A stretch of 64,000 nt of DNA from Fidelibacterota bacterium (GCA_947476895.1 CANJRX010000010.1:1-64000), one strand, 5' to 3'. Positions 1-8,320 are shown, numbered from the stretch's first letter. Notes: a model not told the origin generated them from the letters alone. Program-made: numbers and translations.

Positions 1-69
1 GAACGACACCGCATCAAACGGAAAACCATCGAACATCGTCGCTTGCTTCACCGCAAGCTCGCCGCCTAA
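1..69 (+). CDS. Possible C-terminal end of a gene cut by the left edge
   Basis: A frame open from base 1 runs 22 codons to a TAA at 67-69. The residues are very basic (many Arg, Lys and His) and end in KLAA. No start or domain is visible, so this may be the tail of a real protein or chance. About 95 bases follow before the hydrolase start. Confidence 0.3.
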   Translation, partial: ERHRIKRKTIEHRRLLHRKLAA

Positions 70-165
70 GATCGATCAACCAGATGAGGCTAACACTCCG
101 CTAAATCACGCCCCAATCTGTCCCAAATGCTTTGACGACGCACACTTAAAAGGGGAGGCTAAATC

Positions 166-2340
166 ATGCGCAAGCTTGGGACGTTTCTATTGCTGGCCGG
201 TACGGCGCTCGCTGCCAATACGGCGAACGCGAAGGTCATGAAAATCGTGATTGATTCACGCGCACCGGCCTTCAACGGTCAGGCCTTTGGCGCTGCCGGT
301 TCCTATGAAATGCTGCGCGGTCGCGCTTTTGGCGAGGTTGATCCCGCCGACCGCCGTAACGCCATCATTCAGGACATAACGCTCGCGCCCAAGAACGCGC
401 GTGGCCATGTGGAATACATCGCGACCTTCACGTTGCTGAAGCCGACCGATGCCAGCAAGGGCAACGGCGTGATCTTCTACGACCTTCCCAATCGCGGCCG
501 CAGCTTGCGGTCCAACTATAATCTCGGAACCACCCAGAAGGACGAGCTGGGCGACGGTTTCATGGAGCAGCGCGGCTACACCATGCTCTCGACGGGCTGG
601 CAGGGCGACGTGGTGCCGTTCCCGACGGCTGATAAATCCGTGGCAGACTCGCAGATTGAAAGCGTGACCGTTCCCCAAGCCAAGAATCCCGACGGATCGC
701 CCATCACGGGACCGTTCCTCGTGCGCATTCCTACTATCAATGGCGATGGTCCCACGGGTGACTTGACTAAGATTGATATGGGCCGCGCCGGCGCGCTGGC
801 CTATGCGCCCGTGAACTTCGACACCAAACAAGCCAAGTTCTCCAAGGCTCCTGCCGAAAATATCCGCGGCGAGCAAACCGGCGCGCGTACCGATATTCCC
901 GCGAGCGATTGGATGTGGGCCGATTGCAAAACCAAAGCCCCCGCCGAAGCTTCGACCAGCCTTGGCAATCTTTGCATCAAGCTCACCAAAGGCAGCTTCG
1001 ATCCCAAGTCGGTGTACTCACTCGTGTTCACCGCTAAGAACCCCACGGTCATGGCTCTGGGTCTGGCGGCGACACGCGATATCATTTCGTACTTCCGCTA
1101 TGAGCAGAAAGACAGCGCCGGCACCGCCAATCCTATGGTTGGTGCGGTGAAGTCTGTGATCGGCCAGGGCAACTCGCAGTCCGGCAATACGGCCAAGACC
1201 TTCATTCATTTGGGCTTCAATGAAGACGAAGCCGGGCGCATTGTCTGGGACGGCGCTGTTGCCCATATCGCAGGACGCTTCAATCCGATCAATTATCGCT
1301 TCTCGGTTCCTGGCGGCTCGGCCACCATGTACGCCCCCGGCAGCGAGGCGGTGTTGTGGTGGAGCCCGACGGAAGACAAAGCGCGCGGCATTCCGACGGC
1401 ATCGATGCTGGATCGGTGTAACGCCACCAAAACCTGCCCGAAGATTTTCGAGACCTTCGGTGGCATCGAGATGTGGAACCAGCGTTATTCGCTGGGTCTT
1501 CTTGGCACCGACGCCAAGAAAGACATTCCCATTCCGGCGAACGTGCGCCGCTACTACTTTCCGGGCACGACCCATGGCGGCGGTGACGGTGGTTTCAGCG
1601 TGAAACAGCCGCCGACCAACGGCTGCGTGCTGGCCGACAATCCGAACCCCGAGCAGGATTCCATGCGCGCGTTGTTCACGGCGCTCACCGATTGGGTGAG
1701 CAAAGGAACAGAGCCGCCGCAAAGCAAGTATCCGATGCTTGCGGCCGGTCAGATGGTGCCGGCAGAAAAGGGCAAGCTGAATTTCCCGGCGATCCCCGGT
1801 GCGCCGCAGCCGTTCGGCTTAACCAACGTAGCGCTCGATTACGACTTCGGCCCGCGTTTCATCGGCAAGGATGTGTCGGGCATCATCGACAACCAACCCC
1901 CGCCGGTGCGCCAGGTGCTGCCCACGTACATCCCGCAAGTGGATGCCGATGGTAATGAGCCGGCCAACGTCGGCGTCAGCTCGCCGCTGCATTCGTCGCC
2001 GCTTGGCACCTATCTGGGCTGGAACGTGACGTCGGGCGGCGTGACTGCCGGCCAAATCTGTTCGCTGGTGGGCGGCTATGTGCCGTTTGCCCGCACCAAA
2101 GCCGAGCGTGATAAAGCGGAAGATCCGCGCGCTTCGGTCGAAGAGCGTTACGGCGACCGTCAGGGCTATGTCTGCGCTGTGCAGAAGGCCGTGCGGCAGT
2201 CGGTAAAAGATCGCTATCTGTTGGAAGTGGATGGCAAGCGCCTGGTTGATCAGGCGACGGCCGCGACGGCCTCGGGCGACCTTGCGTTCCTGCCGGCGGC
2301 CTCTACCGCGCGCGGTAAAGCGATCTGCGCCGCCAATTAG
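166..2340 (+). CDS. Secreted alpha/beta hydrolase domain protein (724 aa)
   Basis: A probable exported hydrolase of the large 'alpha/beta hydrolase domain' family (Abhydrolase_10-like) whose substrate is unknown. Residues 1-22 form a signal peptide ending in Ala-Asn-Ala. A nucleophile-elbow-like motif GNSQSG lies at about 335-340, with Ser337 the likely nucleophile; a Thr-His-Gly-Gly-Gly stretch near 470 could supply the catalytic His. Length near 700 aa fits the family. The ATG at 166 follows a good ribosome site (AGGGGAGG). It stands alone and is followed by a strong hairpin. The fold assignment rests on recognised sequence style; the reaction is not known. Confidence 0.8.
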   Translation: MRKLGTFLLLAGTALAANTANAKVMKIVIDSRAPAFNGQAFGAAGSYEMLRGRAFGEVDPADRRNAIIQDITLAPKNARGHVEYIATFTLLKPTDASKGNGVIFYDLPNRGRSLRSNYNLGTTQKDELGDGFMEQRGYTMLSTGWQGDVVPFPTADKSVADSQIESVTVPQAKNPDGSPITGPFLVRIPTINGDGPTGDLTKIDMGRAGALAYAPVNFDTKQAKFSKAPAENIRGEQTGARTDIPASDWMWADCKTKAPAEASTSLGNLCIKLTKGSFDPKSVYSLVFTAKNPTVMALGLAATRDIISYFRYEQKDSAGTANPMVGAVKSVIGQGNSQSGNTAKTFIHLGFNEDEAGRIVWDGAVAHIAGRFNPINYRFSVPGGSATMYAPGSEAVLWWSPTEDKARGIPTASMLDRCNATKTCPKIFETFGGIEMWNQRYSLGLLGTDAKKDIPIPANVRRYYFPGTTHGGGDGGFSVKQPPTNGCVLADNPNPEQDSMRALFTALTDWVSKGTEPPQSKYPMLAAGQMVPAEKGKLNFPAIPGAPQPFGLTNVALDYDFGPRFIGKDVSGIIDNQPPPVRQVLPTYIPQVDADGNEPANVGVSSPLHSSPLGTYLGWNVTSGGVTAGQICSLVGGYVPFARTKAERDKAEDPRASVEERYGDRQGYVCAVQKAVRQSVKDRYLLEVDGKRLVDQATAATASGDLAFLPAASTARGKAICAAN

Positions 2341-2342
2341 AA

Positions 2343-2392
2343 ATTAATTCGTACCTGGCACAATTCCTAAATCGTGCCAGGTACGATTAATT
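2343..2392. terminator. Long inverted repeat between convergent genes
   Basis: The arms (core GTACCTGGCAC and GTGCCAGGTAC) pair over about 18-19 bp with a one-base bulge and a loop of about 12 bases. It lies just after the hydrolase stop and just before the stop of the small minus-strand gene, so a bidirectional terminator is the simplest reading. There is no clear T-run. Confidence 0.6.
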
Positions 2393-2395
2393 CGA

Positions 2396-2500
2396 TCACT
2401 TCTTGCCGGCCATGCTCTGGGCATAAGCTGATTTCGGCGTGCCCGACTTCTCTTGCTTGGGCTTTTTCTTGTCCTTGGGTTTTTCCTGACCTTTGGCCAT
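2396..2500 (-). CDS. Very small lysine-rich protein (34 aa)
   Basis: A 34-residue protein beginning MAKGQEKPKDKKKPK, Lys-rich in its first half and ending in Ala-Gly-Lys-Lys. A clear ribosome site (TTAGGAGC) sits 8 bases before the ATG, supporting translation. It resembles the short MAKGQ-type conserved hypothetical proteins of alphaproteobacteria; that link is from memory. It may bind nucleic acid, but no function is known. It converges on the hydrolase across the hairpin at 2343-2392. Confidence 0.6.
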   Translation of the reverse strand: MAKGQEKPKDKKKPKQEKSGTPKSAYAQSMAGKK

Positions 2501-2724
2501 GAATATCGCTCCTAATTGTGTTGTCGCGAGTAGCATGTACCACTAGATGCCTGCGTGGCGGTAAAGTCCAGGCTGATCCACCAATTTCCCTTGTAAAGTG
2601 GCGCTTCAGGCCCCATATGGGGCCTCAACGCGCGCTCTCCCGCGTCCTCAGACACACAACTTACACCGCGATCCCGCGCGTCATTTAGACACGCGGTGAA
2701 ATCTCCCATTTTGGAAGGTGACTT

Positions 2725-2898
2725 ATGTTCGATTCCGCAGAAGAGGTAATTGTGCCTGAAGAGATCAAGCAGCGCCGTTGCTTGAACTGCACGGATCAGT
2801 TCCCCAGCGTTTGGGCGGGTGAACGCGTTTGCAAGCGCTGCAAGCAAACATCGTCATGGCGATCAGGCGTCGCCTCTAAGCCGGCTAATAATCGCTAA
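2725..2898 (+). CDS. Small putative Zn-ribbon protein (57 aa)
   Basis: A 57-aa protein with two CxxC pairs (Cys19/Cys22 and Cys36/Cys39), the layout of a single zinc ribbon, followed by a Lys/Arg/Ser tail. The ATG is preceded by GGAAGGTG at good spacing. It converges on the histidine kinase with 6 bases between stops. The role is unknown; zinc binding and nucleic-acid contact are inferences from the Cys spacing and basic charge. An overlapping minus-strand frame (2512-2847) is judged spurious because it has no recognisable features. Confidence 0.6.
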   Translation: MFDSAEEVIVPEEIKQRRCLNCTDQFPSVWAGERVCKRCKQTSSWRSGVASKPANNR

Positions 2899-2904
2899 AT
2901 ATAC

Positions 2905-4314
2905 CTAAGCCGCGGCGCGCACAGGCGCGTCCGGCGTGGTGAGGTGCGGCAACAGTATCTTCACAGTCGTGCCGGTATCACCGGGCATTGACGCGGATAT
3001 TGCGCCACCCAACTGACGGACAAAAATCGACACGTAGTTGAAGCCGCGGCGTTCGAGCACTTTCACCGCGTCCTTCTCCTGCATGTCGATGCCGTTGTCG
3101 GCGACGACGAGCGCGATGCCGTCGCCGGTCCGTTTCAGACTCAATACAATACGTCCAGCGCCGTCAGGAAAAGCGTGTTTGATGGCATTGGTCGTCAACT
3201 CGTTGACCAGAAGCCCAAACGGCACGGCCCGGTCCGGATCAATATCCAATACTTCGGCGTCGACCTCGATTTTTATATCCGAGGTCTCTCCCAATAAGCT
3301 CGCCGACATTGTTTTGGCGATCTCCCGCAGGTAGGCATCGGCCGTGATGGTGCCGCCACGACTTGAGTGCGATATCAGATCGTAAAGTTCGGCAATCGCG
3401 CTGATGCGCGCTTGCATCGCTTTGTAGCCCTGCACGCATGGGCCCGCTGTAGCCTTGGCTTCGAAGCCGATCAGACCGACGATAACTTGCAGGTTGTTTT
3501 TAATGCGGTGCGATATTTGGTTGGCGAGCATCGCAACGTCGCGCTCGCGCTGCTTGCGGTCGGTGATGTCCTCGAAGACCAGAAGCATACGGTGGGTGCG
3601 GTTCCCAGGTTGAGAAATTTTCCGCGCATTCAGATTGAAAACGCGCAGGCCAAGGCCCGGAAAATTGTCTTCGATTTCAAAGCTTTCGATTGGCTTGTTT
3701 TCGGGCAGTACTTTTTCCATCAAGTGGCGCAGCGCGGGCACGTCCCACTGCCGCTGACCCAGTTCCGATAACCGACGCCCGCGTGTTTCGGCCTCGGTGA
3801 TTCCAAAGATCGTCAGAAAGGTCTTGCTGGCGGTAACGATGGTCATGTCGTCTTCTAGCACGACAAGCGGATCGCGGATGGTATCGACAATACTCTGCGT
3901 CAATTGCCAGATGCGCGTGTTCTCCGCTTGTGCCGCGCGCGCGTCGCTGACGTCTTCAATCGCCAACACAATGCCGCCATCAAGTTCGCCGGGGCGCAGA
4001 ATTTTCCGCGCGTTGACTAGCATCGTGCGGCGGCCGATCGTGGGGAAGTCGTGTTCGACTTCGAAATTCTCGACCGACGTTTGGCTCGGGATAACGCTCT
4101 CTAACAGCGTGCGGACCGCCGGAATATCCCACTGCCCGTTCCCCAACGCATAGATATGACAGTTTTCGGTCTCGGCGGGGGTGGTGCGGAAGGTCTGGTA
4201 AAACGCGCGATTGGCAGAGGTGATGTTCAGATTGCGGTCGAGAATCATCAACGCGCTGGGCACGGTTTCGACAATTTCGCTGGCAATGACAGCTGACATT
4301 CCCTTGGTCCCCAC
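2905..4314 (-). CDS. PAS-PAS sensor histidine kinase, HWE/HisKA_2 type (469 aa)
   Basis: Cytoplasmic histidine kinase with two PAS domains (about 12-120 and 140-255), a HisKA_2 dimerisation region with HRIKNNLQ at about 268, and an HATPase domain with NELTTNAIKH at about 371. No membrane segments are seen, so it should sense an internal cue. The two PAS repeats resemble each other, suggesting internal duplication. It follows the receiver gene directly, with start and stop overlapping at 4314, so the two are co-transcribed and probably form one phosphorelay. The first Met is followed by another at residue 6, which could be the true start. Confidence 0.88.
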   Translation of the reverse strand: MGTKGMSAVIASEIVETVPSALMILDRNLNITSANRAFYQTFRTTPAETENCHIYALGNGQWDIPAVRTLLESVIPSQTSVENFEVEHDFPTIGRRTMLVNARKILRPGELDGGIVLAIEDVSDARAAQAENTRIWQLTQSIVDTIRDPLVVLEDDMTIVTASKTFLTIFGITEAETRGRRLSELGQRQWDVPALRHLMEKVLPENKPIESFEIEDNFPGLGLRVFNLNARKISQPGNRTHRMLLVFEDITDRKQRERDVAMLANQISHRIKNNLQVIVGLIGFEAKATAGPCVQGYKAMQARISAIAELYDLISHSSRGGTITADAYLREIAKTMSASLLGETSDIKIEVDAEVLDIDPDRAVPFGLLVNELTTNAIKHAFPDGAGRIVLSLKRTGDGIALVVADNGIDMQEKDAVKVLERRGFNYVSIFVRQLGGAISASMPGDTGTTVKILLPHLTTPDAPVRAAA

Positions 4315-4679
4315 TACGCCGCGAGCATGCCTTCAACGGAATGTTGAAGTTGAGTTTCGGTATACGGTTTGCGCAGAAAATGCCGGCCATTGACGAACAT
4401 GGCTTTCATCATCTCGGTGACTGTATTGCCGGTCGTATAGAGCACACGTAAATTCGGACGCAGGGCAACGCCTTCGATCGCGACGTTACAGCCGCCAAGG
4501 ACGGATGTCTTAAGATAGATGTCGGTAAAAAGCGCATCGATGGGCTGCGGAGACCGTAAGGTAAAAAGCGCCTCGTCCACGTCGCTCGCCAGCAGAGTCT
4601 GGTGTCCCCAATCCTGTATCATCATCTCGGCCAGTCCCCGGATAAAGACATCGTCTTCGACGATTAGGATGATGGCCAC
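4314..4679 (-). CDS. Single-domain response regulator (121 aa)
   Basis: A stand-alone receiver domain. The acidic pocket is Glu8-Asp9-Asp10, the phospho-acceptor is Asp53, and Lys104-Pro105 is the conserved switch lysine. There is no output domain, so it either passes phosphate on or acts by protein contact. It is the first gene of a two-gene unit with the PAS kinase downstream. Stand-alone receivers paired with HWE/HisKA_2 kinases are common in alphaproteobacteria. Confidence 0.88.
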   Translation of the reverse strand: MAIILIVEDDVFIRGLAEMMIQDWGHQTLLASDVDEALFTLRSPQPIDALFTDIYLKTSVLGGCNVAIEGVALRPNLRVLYTTGNTVTEMMKAMFVNGRHFLRKPYTETQLQHSVEGMLAA

Positions 4680-4807
4680 TGAGTTCTTTCTGCCGTAACG
4701 ATGGCTGTATACGCGCTGGATCCAGCGAGGGCGGGTTCGTCGTAGAACGCTGGCGCGCGCAGATAGTTTGATCGAAATCGTGTAAGAGGCGAAATGGCGC
4801 GTTTTTG

Positions 4808-5080
4808 CTAAGCTTTGTCCTCGGCGGGTTGCGCCTTTTTGCGGCTGCGGGGCTTGGGGGCGGCCGGCGCTGCGCCACCGGCGGCAATCGCCGCCGCGGC
4901 AGCTTCACGTTCAGTCGCTTCCTTCGCAAGCCTCAGTCCACGCAAGCGCGCCGTCTTCTCGTCGTTGGCAAGGCGAATGCGATTACGCTCTTTCTCAAAA
5001 GCGGACGTGGTGCGCTCTACCTTGGCAGCTCTGCCGCCGGTAGACCGTGCATCGAACGTACGCATAAGGTTATCTTTCAT
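4808..5080 (-). CDS. Small basic protein, paralogue of the 71-aa protein at 6004-6219 (90 aa)
   Basis: A 90-aa charged, Ala-rich protein, probably helical, with a core KTARLRGLRLAKEA near residues 42-55 and a Lys/Arg/Pro tail. The core matches KTLRLRALRLAHEA in the 71-aa protein encoded about 1 kb away, so the two are paralogues. No known domain is recognised. It lies 24 bases after the Cys-rich gene at 5105-5323 on the same strand. The positive charge fits nucleic-acid or ribosome binding, but this is inference. Confidence 0.6.
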   Translation of the reverse strand: MKDNLMRTFDARSTGGRAAKVERTTSAFEKERNRIRLANDEKTARLRGLRLAKEATEREAAAAAIAAGGAAPAAPKPRSRKKAQPAEDKA

Positions 5081-5104
5081 GGCGCGATTCCTACTCAGTG
5101 AAAA

Positions 5105-5323
5105 TCAACGTTTGTGGGACCAGCCGGGTGCCGAGCGGTCTTGGCTACGGATCATGACAGCGCTGCAGATGCTGCACTGGTAGCGCGTGGCGTTTTGCAA
5201 AACTTCATCTTGGCCCACACGCGTGAGGCCAGCGTGGGGCGGCTCGCCGCGTCCCTTGCAGAGCTGAAGTTGACACGCTGGGCATCGGGCCGGTTTCGCA
5301 GGGTGATCGGGTGCAACGGACAA
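5105..5323 (-). CDS. Small Cys-rich putative Zn-ribbon protein (72 aa)
   Basis: A 72-aa protein with CPAC near residue 14 and CSIC near residue 50, two CxxC pairs spaced like a zinc ribbon, ending in a basic stretch. The start is a TTG at 5321-5323, with AGGAG about 12 bases upstream and an in-frame stop just before that, so the start cannot move far. It is followed by the 90-aa basic protein on the same strand. Function unknown. A plus-strand frame over the same bases (5114-5434) lacks recognisable features. Confidence 0.5.
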   Translation of the reverse strand: MSVAPDHPAKPARCPACQLQLCKGRGEPPHAGLTRVGQDEVLQNATRYQCSICSAVMIRSQDRSAPGWSHKR

Positions 5324-5736
5324 AATGTAGGTTTGCTCCTAATGCAGCCGTGCGCGGCATGCCGAGTAATGAATTCGGGTCCTGAACTTACAATTGTATC
5401 GGACGTAATAGACGACGGCAGATATGCCCGCTGAAGGCTCTTCAGTGGGTGTCGTCAGGTCGAATTGTCGAGAAAGCGCGCAACGGCGAGGTTAAGTGAC
5501 ATTGTAGCATTCGATGGCGCGCGCGCATAGCAAATAGGCACCTTCGATTTTTAGCGTAAAACCGGGCCTAAAGTGCTATGCTGCGCGCAGCGAAGATATC
5601 GCGGCTCTTGCTTTGCATATGTGCAAACGCAATGAGAATTTAGCAGTTAGACAATCAGATGACGCCACGGTGTTCGCCGCAGATTTATGGCGAGCAGCGA
5701 AAGGCGCACCGCCCGGAACGCAGGAAGGATTTCTCA
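5324..5736. other. 413-base intergenic region between divergent small genes
   Basis: No gene is supported here. It must hold promoters for the minus-strand gene pair ending at 4808 and the plus-strand gene at 5737. It contains the self-complementary GCTGCGCGCAGC at 5580-5591 and the imperfect inverted repeat TTGCA-TATG-TGCAA at 5613-5626, either of which could be an operator. No consensus promoter could be assigned. Confidence 0.4.
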
Positions 5737-5991
5737 ATGACTCGACATAAATTCAGTATTGGGCAGAAGGTAAAGTGCCTGCCGCGTGGCCGCACGATGG
5801 CCGACCGCCAAGTCCGCTTAGATCCCAACGAACGCTATACCGTGTCGCGCTTGCTGCCGCTGAGCGGCTTCGATCCGCAGTACCGTATTCAGGCCGTTTC
5901 TTCAGGCCGTGAACGCGTCGTCATGGAAGATGAACTGTTGGTGGAAGATATGCCCGATATGCCGGAGGCGGCCAACGCCGCTCATGCTTAA
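5737..5991 (+). CDS. Small conserved-looking hypothetical protein (84 aa)
   Basis: An 84-aa protein beginning MTRHKFSIGQKVKC. The ATG at 5737 is chosen because AGGAAGGA lies just upstream; a longer frame from 5659 adds 26 unconvincing residues. The body has alternating hydrophobic residues and a KxxxGxxV start that suggest a small beta-barrel (SH3/KOW-like), with an acidic, Met/Pro-rich tail. This fold is a guess. It converges on the 71-aa basic protein 12 bases downstream. Confidence 0.6.
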   Translation: MTRHKFSIGQKVKCLPRGRTMADRQVRLDPNERYTVSRLLPLSGFDPQYRIQAVSSGRERVVMEDELLVEDMPDMPEAANAAHA

Positions 5992-6003
5992 TCGGCGATA
6001 CCG

Positions 6004-6219
6004 CTACTTTTTTCCGGCGGCTTTTTTAGCTTTGCGGGCAGGTTTTTCGACCTTCGGTGTGGCAGCTTCGTGAGCCAGACGTAGGGCGCGCAGCCTTAAG
6101 GTCTTCTCGAGATTGGAAGCTTCTTTCGCTTTTCTTTCGGCAAAGAAATCCACATCGCGCTTGGCGCGGGCTTCGCGCTGAGATTCTGATGTTGCGCGGG
6201 GAAGGCGTTTATCGGCCAT
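6004..6219 (-). CDS. Small basic protein, paralogue of the 90-aa protein at 4808-5080 (71 aa)
   Basis: A 71-aa charged protein with the same core as its neighbour (KTLRLRALRLAHEA near residues 39-52) and a Lys/Ala-rich tail ending in GKK. It is predicted to be mainly alpha-helical. It sits downstream of the cold-shock gene, separated by a terminator, so it probably has its own promoter. No domain is recognised. The repeated core and charge suggest an RNA- or ribosome-linked role, which is unproven. Confidence 0.6.
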   Translation of the reverse strand: MADKRLPRATSESQREARAKRDVDFFAERKAKEASNLEKTLRLRALRLAHEAATPKVEKPARKAKKAAGKK

Positions 6220-6286
6220 CGTGGAATCCTACGAATGTCGCATGTGAAACGCGAAAATAAGCAGGCAATATGACCTGCGGAATTAT

Positions 6287-6316
6287 AAAGCCCGGCACTC
6301 GAAAGCGCCGGGCTTT
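6287..6316. terminator. Intrinsic terminator downstream of the cold-shock gene
   Basis: GC-rich hairpin with arms AAAGCCCGGC and GCCGGGCTTT and a 10-base loop, followed by ATTTTT on the plus strand. It lies 26 bases after the cspA-type stop and before the next minus-strand gene, so it most likely ends the cold-shock transcript. It could act on both strands. Confidence 0.8.
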
Positions 6317-6342
6317 ATTTTTAGGCGTCGCTAACTGGTTGC

Positions 6343-6546
6343 TTACGCAAGCTTCAAGTTCGCGGCGGCGTCTTTGCCGCGCTCATTGACGACATCATAA
6401 GAGATGGCTTGGCCATCCTTCAGCGTGCCGAGACCGGCGCGCTCAACAGCGCTGATGTGCACGAACACATCTTTGCCGCCGCCGCTCGGTTGAATGAAGC
6501 CGAAGCCCTTTTGCGTGTTGAACCACTTTACCGTACCGCTAGCCAT
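6343..6546 (-). CDS. cspA: Cold-shock protein, CspA family (67 aa)
   Basis: A single cold-shock domain that binds single-stranded RNA and DNA and acts as an RNA chaperone. RNP1 (KGFGFI, residues 13-18) and RNP2 (VFVHI, residues 27-31) are intact, and the WFN motif is near residue 8. Length is typical. TAGGAGG precedes the ATG. About 250 bases without a gene lie upstream, enough for the long leader that often regulates such genes. The family has many paralogues, so the exact symbol is uncertain. Confidence 0.92.
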   Translation of the reverse strand: MASGTVKWFNTQKGFGFIQPSGGGKDVFVHISAVERAGLGTLKDGQAISYDVVNERGKDAAANLKLA

Positions 6547-6802
6547 ATTGGCCTCCTATTAACGCATGTATGCGTAGTTTGCGTTGGGCGACTGTCGCCC
6601 AACTTTTCACGAATCCAGCGTTGTCTTGAATGGCCCGTAAAGGCATGTGGCAAGGCAGGCAAAGAACTCGAGCATGGATTATACACAAGAAGCGCCGAAT
6701 TTTCAAGCTTCGGCCCGACTTATGCTCAGTGCGTCATACATAAACACGCGCAAACAGACTGAAAACGCTCAATAAAACCGTGCACGTAACACGCGCGGTC
6801 AA

Positions 6803-7645
6803 TCAGTCATCGACCGCGCCAGCGCCAGTTACATGCTTGCCATTGGTCCAATCGGGCCGCGCTGGCAACCGTCCCACGCCTGGAATGGTGATGGCGAGGT
6901 CAAGCGGGTCGGCGCCGAAGACGAGGCCAAGCACGTTCACTTCGATGCCCTCGCGCTGGGCCAGCATGACGCCAAAAATCCCCGCGAGCGAGATTTGAAA
7001 ACCGGTGCCGCTGGGCGCGGACGCAAGCACCTTCCAACTGGTGTAGTCCTTGCCGATGGCGTTCCCGGGAAGCGCAAGCCGCAGCGCCGGGATCTCGCGC
7101 GCCAGATGCGCAATGAAGGTGTTGCTGTTGGGTCCCGGCCAGACAAGGTAGGTGGTGGGATAGGGGTAAGACGCTACCGCCGCCGGAAAGGCCGCAATAA
7201 TAGCCTCGGCTTCAGGGCCGCGAATGTCTTGCAGCAGTATGGGTTCTGAGCCGAACCAGCGTTGATCGGGCGTAGGCGTGCTGGTTTCGCGGATGACCGA
7301 TGTATTGCGTGACATATTGAAGCCCATGACTTCATAGCGCTGATAGCTTGAAGCGCCGGCCGGTTTCACCGCGATCCAGCAGTGCACGGCGAAAGCCCCG
7401 CGCCAGCGTACGGCGCGCGCGGCATAAGCTTGCACCACTGCGGGTTCATATGATGCGGGATCGGGTGCCCAGCCCATGGGGGCGCGGCTGGCGGTGCGCC
7501 AATCTCGCGCCTGCGCCCTGGAATCGAAAGCGATCTGGAGCCCAGGCCCTGCGAGTAACGTGCCGAGAACGACTGCAACGCCGCCTGCTGAAAACAATAA
7601 TTTCCTCACGCTGATCAATTTAGGTCCCGCGTTTCGTTTCCCCAA
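6803..7645 (-). CDS. DUF3750 domain protein, membrane-anchored (280 aa)
   Basis: A protein of the DUF3750 family, recognised by the WPGPNSNTF motif near residue 168 and the overall layout. A hydrophobic segment at about 14-34 is an uncleaved anchor or signal peptide, placing the rest in the periplasm. A second hydrophobic stretch near 220-250 may be membrane-associated. Function is unknown; the Asn/Ser-rich core motif suggests an enzyme. It is alone on its strand with no clear partner. Confidence 0.8.
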   Translation of the reverse strand: MGKRNAGPKLISVRKLLFSAGGVAVVLGTLLAGPGLQIAFDSRAQARDWRTASRAPMGWAPDPASYEPAVVQAYAARAVRWRGAFAVHCWIAVKPAGASSYQRYEVMGFNMSRNTSVIRETSTPTPDQRWFGSEPILLQDIRGPEAEAIIAAFPAAVASYPYPTTYLVWPGPNSNTFIAHLAREIPALRLALPGNAIGKDYTSWKVLASAPSGTGFQISLAGIFGVMLAQREGIEVNVLGLVFGADPLDLAITIPGVGRLPARPDWTNGKHVTGAGAVDD

Positions 7646-7754
7646 AAACGTGAATATCGGGTTCAGCTAATGCCACCCGTGCAATCACGTCGCATCCATG
7701 GAGTTTAGCCCGCGCAACGCGAGCTGCCAAATAGGCCAGCTGGGATAAGGGGGG

Positions 7755-7883
7755 TTACTCGTCCGCGTGATTCAAGAAGGAAACACAATAGGCTACGGCC
7801 GAACCGGTAAACATGAAGCACGCGGCCAGCCAAACCATCGTCCACGCATCAAACACGATATGTACCTGCATCGCCGTGCCCAT
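7755..7883 (-). CDS. Possible single-span membrane microprotein (42 aa)
   Basis: A short frame whose last 38 residues (MQVHIVFDAWTMVWLAACF and onward) make one clear transmembrane helix with a short polar tail. Two in-frame ATGs (7883 and 7871) are possible; an AAAGGA sequence lies upstream of the second. A longer version starting at 7997 adds unconvincing residues. Unknown function. The hydrophobic pattern is the only support. Confidence 0.4.
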   Translation of the reverse strand: MGTAMQVHIVFDAWTMVWLAACFMFTGSAVAYCVSFLNHADE

Positions 7884-7972
7884 CCTTTGGAAAGTGCGCG
7901 CAACGCGCACATGACACTCAAGCAATAAACGGAGATGTGGGGGAAAGGTTCCATATGTGGGCAAGACTGTCG

Positions 7973-7998
7973 GGAACTTTGGGCCTTCTGGGAGCATT
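7973..7998 (+). promoter_or_regulatory. Weak candidate sigma-EcfG promoter
   Basis: GGAAC at 7973-7977 is followed after 17 bases by CATT at 7995-7998, one base away from the EcfG pattern (GGAAC, 16-17 bases, CGTT). It lies about 80 bases before the DUF2188-like gene. The mismatch makes this tentative. Confidence 0.25.
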
Positions 7999-8080
7999 CT
8001 GAATCAGTGCATTTTAAATCGTCCGGCCAAAGGTTTAGCTAACGCACAGCGCATTTCAGGGCCGGATCATGGAGAGAATT

Positions 8081-8320
8081 ATGGTAAAAGTGGTTTATGA
8101 AATTGTCGAACATGACGGCGGCTGGGCTTATCGGGCCAACGGCTCCTATTCAGAAACCTACCGCACGCATGATTCGGCCCGCCGCGCTGCCGAAGTCGCT
8201 GCAGCCGAGCAGGGCATAGCCGGCCGTTCTGCAGCGATTTCCTACGAAGACCGCAACGGTATGTGGCACGAGGAATACGTTAAAGGCACCGACCGCCCGC
8301 AGACCGAAGTAAAGGGCTGA
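8081..8320 (+). CDS. DUF2188-like small protein (79 aa)
   Basis: A small soluble protein starting MVKVVYEIVEHDGGWAYR and resembling DUF2188: a GGWA strand, a Ser/Thr segment, a helix with repeated Ala/Arg, and a late WHEEYVKG strand. The ATG at 8081 is preferred over 8069 because GGAGAG lies just before it. DUF2188 proteins are common, uncharacterised and often stress-linked. No operon partner; the aldo/keto reductase follows 82 bases later. Confidence 0.6.
   Translation: MVKVVYEIVEHDGGWAYRANGSYSETYRTHDSARRAAEVAAAEQGIAGRSAAISYEDRNGMWHEEYVKGTDRPQTEVKG

Noticed and set aside
2512-2847. A 111-codon minus-strand frame
   Set aside because: It overlaps the small Zn-ribbon gene, which has a better ribosome site and ordered Cys pairs; the minus-strand text has no features.
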